Source: Catellatospora paridis | GTDB taxonomy: Bacteria; Actinomycetota; Actinomycetes; Mycobacteriales; Micromonosporaceae | Reading direction: 5' to 3' | Assembly (NCBI RefSeq): GCF_009720365.1 | Contig: NZ_WBZD01000021.1 | Location: 1-64,000 of the forward strand | DNA length: 64,000 nucleotides | Part shown: in pieces, positions 58,852 to 64,000 of the stretch | Position numbering within the stretch: the first letter of the stretch is position 1 | How the letters are laid out: each line of letters opens with the position of its first letter | Program-made: the position numbers and the translations under genes | The notes under the pieces: generated by a model | What the model was told of the DNA's origin: nothing | What the model saw: the letters and a program-made list of their open reading frames with translations, nothing else | Databases searched by the model: none

Positions 58852-59646
58852 TCAGGCGGCGTCGAGGGCGTCGACCAGGGTGGCCAGTGACGCGGCCAGC
58901 CGGTCCAGGCCGGAGTGCGGGTCGCCGCCGGGTTCGGCCTGGTACAGGTCGCGGCGGATCTCGACCATCAGCGCCGACACCCGCTCGTCGGTCCCGTGGT
59001 GCTTGAGCGGCACGTAGCAGCCGGCGAACGGGCTGTCGAAACCGACCTCGTAGCCCGCGAACGCCTTCGCCGCGGCGTCGCGCAGCCACGGCGGGGTGTG
59101 CGTGCGGTCCGTGCCCAGGCAGATCTCCGGGCGGGGGCCGTCGCCGTGCAGCTCGTAGGGCAGCGCGAGCGCGGGGTAGGAGTGCACGTCGACGACGATC
59201 ACCCGACCGGTCGCGGCCAGACGCTCGTCGACCAGGTCGGTCATGCCCTGGGCGTACGGGTGGAAGTGCGCGTCGAGCAGCCGCTGCGCGAAGGCGGCGT
59301 CGTCAGGACGCAGCCGCTGCCCGTGCGAGGTGCGCGTGTACACCGCGCCCATGCCGACCGCGGCCATCTCCTCCTGCTCGTCGGGCAGGCGCTCGGGGTC
59401 CACGACCAGCCGCGACCACTCGTTGACGAACGTCCAGGGCCGCACCCGCGCCGCCCCGGCCGCCCGGGCGGCGATCAGGTCGGTGTGCGCGTCGGTCATG
59501 TGGTCCAGCTCGGCGAGCAGTGCCGTGTCGTCGAGCGCGATCGAGGCCCGCGCCGGACCGCTGATCTGCCGGGACGAGTGCGGCACGTGCAGGACGACCG
59601 GCGAGGACGCGTCCCCCTGGTCGACACGGAACACCGGAACCGACAT
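58852..59646 (-). CDS. N-formylglutamate amidohydrolase family protein
   Basis: 264 residues. VVLHVPHSS, DHMTDAHTDLIAARAA, FVNEWSRLVVDPER, VIVVDVHSYP and GCYVPLKHHG are the metal-binding and catalytic blocks. The classic enzyme releases formate from N-formyl-L-glutamate in histidine breakdown; here no hut genes are adjacent, so a related acyl-amino-acid may be the substrate. Start ATG 59646. Confidence 0.9.
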   Translation of the reverse strand: MSVPVFRVDQGDASSPVVLHVPHSSRQISGPARASIALDDTALLAELDHMTDAHTDLIAARAAGAARVRPWTFVNEWSRLVVDPERLPDEQEEMAAVGMGAVYTRTSHGQRLRPDDAAFAQRLLDAHFHPYAQGMTDLVDERLAATGRVIVVDVHSYPALALPYELHGDGPRPEICLGTDRTHTPPWLRDAAAKAFAGYEVGFDSPFAGCYVPLKHHGTDERVSALMVEIRRDLYQAEPGGDPHSGLDRLAASLATLVDALDAA

Positions 59647-59711
59647 GGCACCCACCTGCTCTCTGAAGATCACCGTGACGGTATCCGGCGGGTGTGACAG
59701 GTGACGTGCGG

Positions 59712-60311
59712 TCAGCCCCAGGGCCGTAGTTCGGGGACGGGCGCGCGGCCCAGCGCCCAGGCCATCAGCGCCCGCTCGTCGGCGCGCTCGCGCAGCTCGC
59801 CGAGCAGCCCGGGCAGCCACCGGGTGACCAGGCCGTCGGGCCACTGCGCCCAGCCGTAGCCGAGGCCGAGGTCGACGTGGTGCACCTCGACCTCGCGCCA
59901 CCGGGCGAACAGCAGCTGGGTGGCGGGGATCAGGTCGCCGCCTCCGGCGCGCACGGTGCGCTGCCACACGTCCGGGGTGGCGCGGACGAAGGCGGCGTCC
60001 ACGGCCGCGTCGGCGGCGGCCAGGTCAGCGATGATCTCCGCGGCGGGCCGGCCCTGCCCCGCCTCGATCTCGGCGGCCCGGCCGGTCGCGCCGCCCGGGT
60101 ACTGGTCGACGAGTTCGCCCCGGGCAGCGCCGTCGAGCCGCCGCACGACACTGTCGGCGTTGCGGGCGAGGTGGGTGAGCACGTGCCCGACGGTCCACCC
60201 GGGTAACCGGCTCGGCGCGCGTACCGTCTGGTCGTCGATCTTCTGCAGAGTCTGGTGCAACCGGGCGTGTGCCTCGGCGCACGCGGCGAGGTCGCCGTCG
60301 ATATCGGACAT
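59712..60311 (-). CDS. Maleylpyruvate isomerase family (MDMPI) mycothiol-dependent-type protein
   Basis: 199 residues of DinB-like four-helix fold. LPGWTVGHVLTHLARNADSV and REVEVHHVDLGLGYGWAQW carry the three metal-binding histidines. Family members act with mycothiol as cofactor, which suits an actinobacterium. Substrate unknown. Start ATG 60311. Confidence 0.88.
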   Translation of the reverse strand: MSDIDGDLAACAEAHARLHQTLQKIDDQTVRAPSRLPGWTVGHVLTHLARNADSVVRRLDGAARGELVDQYPGGATGRAAEIEAGQGRPAAEIIADLAAADAAVDAAFVRATPDVWQRTVRAGGGDLIPATQLLFARWREVEVHHVDLGLGYGWAQWPDGLVTRWLPGLLGELRERADERALMAWALGRAPVPELRPWG

Positions 60312-60376
60312 GGCCCCATTCTCGTCCCTCCCGGCGTGCCGTTTCATGATCATTCGGGGGCGTGTTGAATGGCGGC

Positions 60377-60907
60377 ATGGGTGAGCAGGAGCCGCGGTCG
60401 GCGGGGGAGTTGCTGGACATCGTCGACGCGCAGGACCGGGTGGTGGGACAGGCGACGCGGGCGCAGGCGTACGCCCGGCGGCTCACTCACCGCTGCGTGT
60501 TCGTGCTGGCCCGCACCGGTGACGGCCGGCTGTTCGTGCACCGGCGCACGGCGCAGAAGCTGGTCTTCCCGTCCTGCTACGACATGTTCGTCGGCGGTGT
60601 CGTCGGCGCCGGGGAGACCTACCACGACGCCGCGCTGCGCGAGGCCGAGGAGGAACTCGGCGTGTCCGGGCTGCCAGCCCCGCAGCCGCTGTTCACCTTC
60701 CTGTACGAGACGCCCGAGCACTCCTGGTTCTCGGCCCTGTACGAGGTCCGCTGCGACGGGCCGGTGGACCCGCAGGTCGAGGAGGTCGCCTGGCACGCCT
60801 TCCTCACCGAGGACGAGATCGCCGCGCGGCTCGGCGAGTGGGAGTGGGTGCCCGACGGCCTGCAGGCCTGGCACCGCTACCTGGCCTGGCGCGCGCAGCC
60901 CGCCTGA
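60377..60907 (+). CDS. NUDIX hydrolase
   Basis: 176 residues. The Nudix box is complete (GAGETYHDAALREAEEELGV). The frame before it, VDAQDRVVGQATRAQAYARR and LVFPSCYDMFVGG, resembles IDI/YfcD-type isopentenyl-diphosphate-isomerase-like Nudix proteins, but with the ordinary pyrophosphohydrolase core. Start ATG 60377; a TTG 15 bases earlier is possible. Convergent with the sulfatase, four bases apart. Confidence 0.9.
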   Translation: MGEQEPRSAGELLDIVDAQDRVVGQATRAQAYARRLTHRCVFVLARTGDGRLFVHRRTAQKLVFPSCYDMFVGGVVGAGETYHDAALREAEEELGVSGLPAPQPLFTFLYETPEHSWFSALYEVRCDGPVDPQVEEVAWHAFLTEDEIAARLGEWEWVPDGLQAWHRYLAWRAQPA

Positions 60908-60911
60908 TCCC

Positions 60912-62354
60912 TCATGGGCAGGCCGGGCCCGCGCACGTCTGCCAGTCCGACAGGGTCGCGGCATCGGCGGTGACGTCGGGGTCGTTGCCCCGGTCGGCGT
61001 CGCCGAGCAGGTTGACCAGCTCCCAGGGGTCGGCCTCGAGGTCGTAGTACTCCTGCGAGATCGGCTCGCCGGCGAGGTCGACGTACCGGGTGAACTGGCG
61101 CTCGCCGGGGGCGACGCGGGAGGCCCAGGTGGGGAAGCCGCCGTTGTGCGAGTCCTGCCAGTACTCCAGCAGCGTCGCGGCACGGCGCACGTCGCCGCGC
61201 AGGTCGTGGCCGTCGAGCGGGTAGTCCGCGGTCAGCCCGGCCGCGGCCAGCACGGTCGGGGTGACGTCGACGGTCGACGCGAGCCGCTCGTCGGCGCCCC
61301 GCGGGATGCGCCCCGGCCAGGACACGAACAGCGGCACCCGGTACGCGGCGGCGTACGGCATGAACTTCTCGTCGAGGCCGTGCTCGCCCCAGAACTTGGC
61401 GTTGTCGGACACCAGCACGACGAGCGTGTCCCGCCGCTCGCCGAGGCGGTCCAGGCGGTCGCGGACGCGGGCCAGCGCGTCGTCGACCGAGAGCAGCGTG
61501 CGCAGCTGGCCCAGTCGGATCACGTCGCCCGCGGCCCGGCCCGCGCGGTGGCGGCGCACGTACGCGGGCTTGTCGGAGCGGTCGGCCTCGCCGACCGCGG
61601 GACTCGGTGTCCAGTCGAAGGCGCGGTCGGCGTATTGCGGCTCGGGGGTCCACGGGGCGTGCGGGGCGGTGAAACCCGCGTACACGAACCACGGCCGGGC
61701 GTCGTCGGCCTCGAACCCGTCGAGGTACCTGTTCACCTGGTCGCCGATGAACCTCGTCGCGTACGGCACGCGCCGCTGCCTGCCGTCGACCACGAACCGT
61801 TCATCGGTGTACCCGCCGCCGACCAGGGCGGAGTGGTCGAAGCCGGGCGGGGTCTGGTCGAGCGCCCAGTTGTTGGTGAACTTGCCGACGGCGGCCGTGG
61901 CGTAACCGGCGGCGTGCAGCGTGTGCTCGAGCGTGCGGGTGTGGTCGAGATTGCCGACATCGGCCTGGTGGAGCACGCCGTGGTTGTGCGCGTACCGGCC
62001 GGACAGCAGGGTGGCCCGACTGGGACCGCAGCTCGGGGTGGCGGCCACGGCGTTCGGGTAGGCGGTGCCGTCGCCGAGCCACGCCATGGTCTGCGGCAGC
62101 GCGGCCATGGTCTCGGGCCGGGCGTCGTCGAGGACCACCATCAGCACGTTCGGTCGCGTCTGGCGCCGCGTCGAGCCGTGCGCCGTCCCGCGGCCCGCCC
62201 CATCGGCCGGGTCCGCGGCGTTCGCCTCCGGGCCGGCCGGGCGGTCCCGACCGCCGTGGGCGGGGACCGGGTCGGCGACCGGCAACACGGCCGCGGCGAG
62301 GGCCGTCGCCAGGACCGCGGCCAGCCGCCGAGCACGGCGCATCAGATATCGCAT
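60912..62354 (-). CDS. Secreted sulfatase
   Basis: 480 residues. Signal peptide about 1-33. LMVVLDDARPETM is the metal site; CGPSR in the TPSCGPSRATLLSGR sulfatase signature holds the Cys converted to formylglycine by a dedicated enzyme (not in the window). GKFTNNWALDQTPPGFD, HAPWTPE and SDNAKFWGEHG follow. It removes sulfate from a carbohydrate or other ester outside the cell. DNAKF replaces the usual DNG motif but keeps the metal Asp/Asn pair. Confidence 0.9.
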   Translation of the reverse strand: MRYLMRRARRLAAVLATALAAAVLPVADPVPAHGGRDRPAGPEANAADPADGAGRGTAHGSTRRQTRPNVLMVVLDDARPETMAALPQTMAWLGDGTAYPNAVAATPSCGPSRATLLSGRYAHNHGVLHQADVGNLDHTRTLEHTLHAAGYATAAVGKFTNNWALDQTPPGFDHSALVGGGYTDERFVVDGRQRRVPYATRFIGDQVNRYLDGFEADDARPWFVYAGFTAPHAPWTPEPQYADRAFDWTPSPAVGEADRSDKPAYVRRHRAGRAAGDVIRLGQLRTLLSVDDALARVRDRLDRLGERRDTLVVLVSDNAKFWGEHGLDEKFMPYAAAYRVPLFVSWPGRIPRGADERLASTVDVTPTVLAAAGLTADYPLDGHDLRGDVRRAATLLEYWQDSHNGGFPTWASRVAPGERQFTRYVDLAGEPISQEYYDLEADPWELVNLLGDADRGNDPDVTADAATLSDWQTCAGPACP

Positions 62355-62471
62355 CGGGACAACCTGTCACCAAGGTCATCCGATGGTCGGCTGAAACGCC
62401 CGTTCACAAGATGATCAGTTTGTTAACGGCTTCGGCTCGGACCGCCGGGCGGCGGGACTAACCTTCCACAC

Positions 62472-63392
62472 GTGACCGTGTTGCTGACCCGATCCGATGT
62501 CGACCGCGCGGTCGACGTGGACGAGGTGCTGGAGCTGCTCGGCGAGGGCTTCCGTGCGCCTGCCCCGGCGCAGCCTGCGCTGCGGGTGCGCACCGAACTG
62601 CCCGGCCCGGGGACCGCGACCTGCCTCATGCCGGGGCTGCTGCCGGGCGTGCCCGCGTACACGGTGAAGGTCAACGCGAAGTTCCCGGCCGCCTCGCCCG
62701 CGCTGCGTGGCGTGGTCTGCCTGCACGATCTGGACTCGGGCGAGCTGCTGGCGCTGGCCGACTCGTCGAGCGTCACCTCCTGGCGCACCGGGCTGGCCGC
62801 GGCGCTGGGCACGCACCTGCTGGCCGACCCGGGCGCCGGCACGCTCGGCTTCGTCGGCGCCGGGGCGCAGGCCCGCGTCGTGGCCGCCGGACTGCGCCGG
62901 CTGCGGCCCTGGCGGGAGGTGGTGGCGACCGACCTGGAGCCGGGCCGTGCCGCGGACCTGGCCGCGCTGCCGCTGGAGAGCGCGTCGGCGGTGGCGCGCG
63001 CCGCCGACGTGGTGGTGCTGGCGACCTGGTCGCGCCGCCCGCTGCTGCGCGCCGACGAGGTGCGTCCCCGCCAGCACCTGACCACGCTCGGCGCGGACGA
63101 GCCCGGCAAGGTCGAACTGCCCGCGGATCTGCTGCTGGCGAGCCGGGTGGTGGTCGACGACCGGATGCTGGCCGCGACCGGGGGAGCGCTGGGCAACGTC
63201 GGGCTGGAGGCCGGGGTGGCCGCAGGCACGCTCGGCGACGTGCTGCGCGGGGACCTGCCCGCCCGGGACGGCACCGACCGGCCGACCGTGTACGCCCCCG
63301 TCGGCCTGCCCTGGCAGGACCTGGCCCTGCTGTGGGCGGTCTACGGCAGGGTCTCGCGCGCCGACGCGACGGTCATCGACCTGCTCGGCTGA
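62472..63392 (+). CDS. Ornithine cyclodeaminase/mu-crystallin family protein
   Basis: 306 residues from GTG 62472. The substrate Lys is in YTVKVNAKFP, the NAD-binding Rossmann loop is LGFVGAGAQARVVAAGL, and the OCD signature LGADEPGKVEL includes the catalytic Asp. Family members deaminate ornithine to proline or reduce cyclic imines; the short C-terminus leaves the substrate open. Convergent with the ClpX gene, ten bases apart. Confidence 0.9.
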   Translation: MTVLLTRSDVDRAVDVDEVLELLGEGFRAPAPAQPALRVRTELPGPGTATCLMPGLLPGVPAYTVKVNAKFPAASPALRGVVCLHDLDSGELLALADSSSVTSWRTGLAAALGTHLLADPGAGTLGFVGAGAQARVVAAGLRRLRPWREVVATDLEPGRAADLAALPLESASAVARAADVVVLATWSRRPLLRADEVRPRQHLTTLGADEPGKVELPADLLLASRVVVDDRMLAATGGALGNVGLEAGVAAGTLGDVLRGDLPARDGTDRPTVYAPVGLPWQDLALLWAVYGRVSRADATVIDLLG

Positions 63393-63402
63393 GGCGGGAC
63401 GG

Positions 63403-64000
<598 letters not shown>

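Overview
This window looks like chromosomal DNA from a mycelial, soil-type actinobacterium. The base composition is very GC-rich, with strong third-position G/C throughout. The window carries rbpA (an RNA polymerase-binding protein specific to Actinobacteria), a furA-katG pair with a mycobacteria/streptomycete-type promoter, several GTG starts preceded closely by a TANNNT -10 box (leaderless style), a mycothiol-type DinB-fold protein, many secreted carbohydrate-active enzymes and four ECF sigma factors. I would place it in or near Micromonosporaceae. That placement is inference from gene style, not from a marker tree. I see no insertion sequence, prophage, CRISPR array, rRNA or tRNA.

Layout. 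1-3.4 kb: a GH62 arabinofuranosidase (cut by the window edge) with a candidate operator, and a sigma factor fused to a membrane segment and an AbfB arabinose-binding domain. 3.8-6.6 kb: furA-katG. 6.6-19.4 kb: small metabolic and regulatory genes, including a SufR-like regulator, an FrsA-like hydrolase that lacks the nucleophile serine, two methyltransferases, two MFS exporters, a TetR with paired operators, and a sigma factor/hydrolase divergent pair. 19.4-24.5 kb: a 1535-residue GH87 alpha-1,3-glucanase. 24.6-30.3 kb: DJ-1/PfpI protein, TrmO-like protein, a SigE-family sigma factor operon, an AraC/GyrI regulator and a RelE-type toxin-antitoxin pair. 30.5-36.7 kb: a giant secreted protein (four lamin-tail domains, a propeller and RTX-like repeats) followed by small membrane proteins. 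36.8-43.2 kb: plsC-tetR, a TAT lipoprotein, a CBM2-GH5 cellulase under a CebR box and an aldo/keto reductase under a MerR-type promoter. 43.3-50.1 kb: rbpA, a peptidoglycan-type secreted protein, a second sigma/membrane/CAP-domain fusion and transporters. 50.1-64 kb: a secreted esterase divergent from tetR-hydrolase, a diguanylate cyclase, a membrane-bound GH67-like protein, assorted enzymes, and clpX (cut by the window edge).

How it fits together. A polysaccharide-utilisation theme runs through the window (GH62-CBM13, GH87, CBM2-GH5, GH67-like, secreted esterase, sulfatase). At least the cellulase carries a sugar-responsive operator. The most striking feature is two unlinked genes with the same unusual plan: an ECF sigma factor, a C-x23/24-H-x3-C-x2-C zinc-type motif resembling the anti-sigma ZAS finger, a membrane region, a Pro/Ser/Ala linker, and then an extracellular-type domain (AbfB in one, CAP/SCP in the other). 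They read as candidate one-protein sigma/anti-sigma/sensor devices.

A second notable feature is a family of three 46-bp hairpins whose outer stem is invariant and whose inner stem covaries. They sit at gene ends at 34.0, 50.1 and 57.6 kb.
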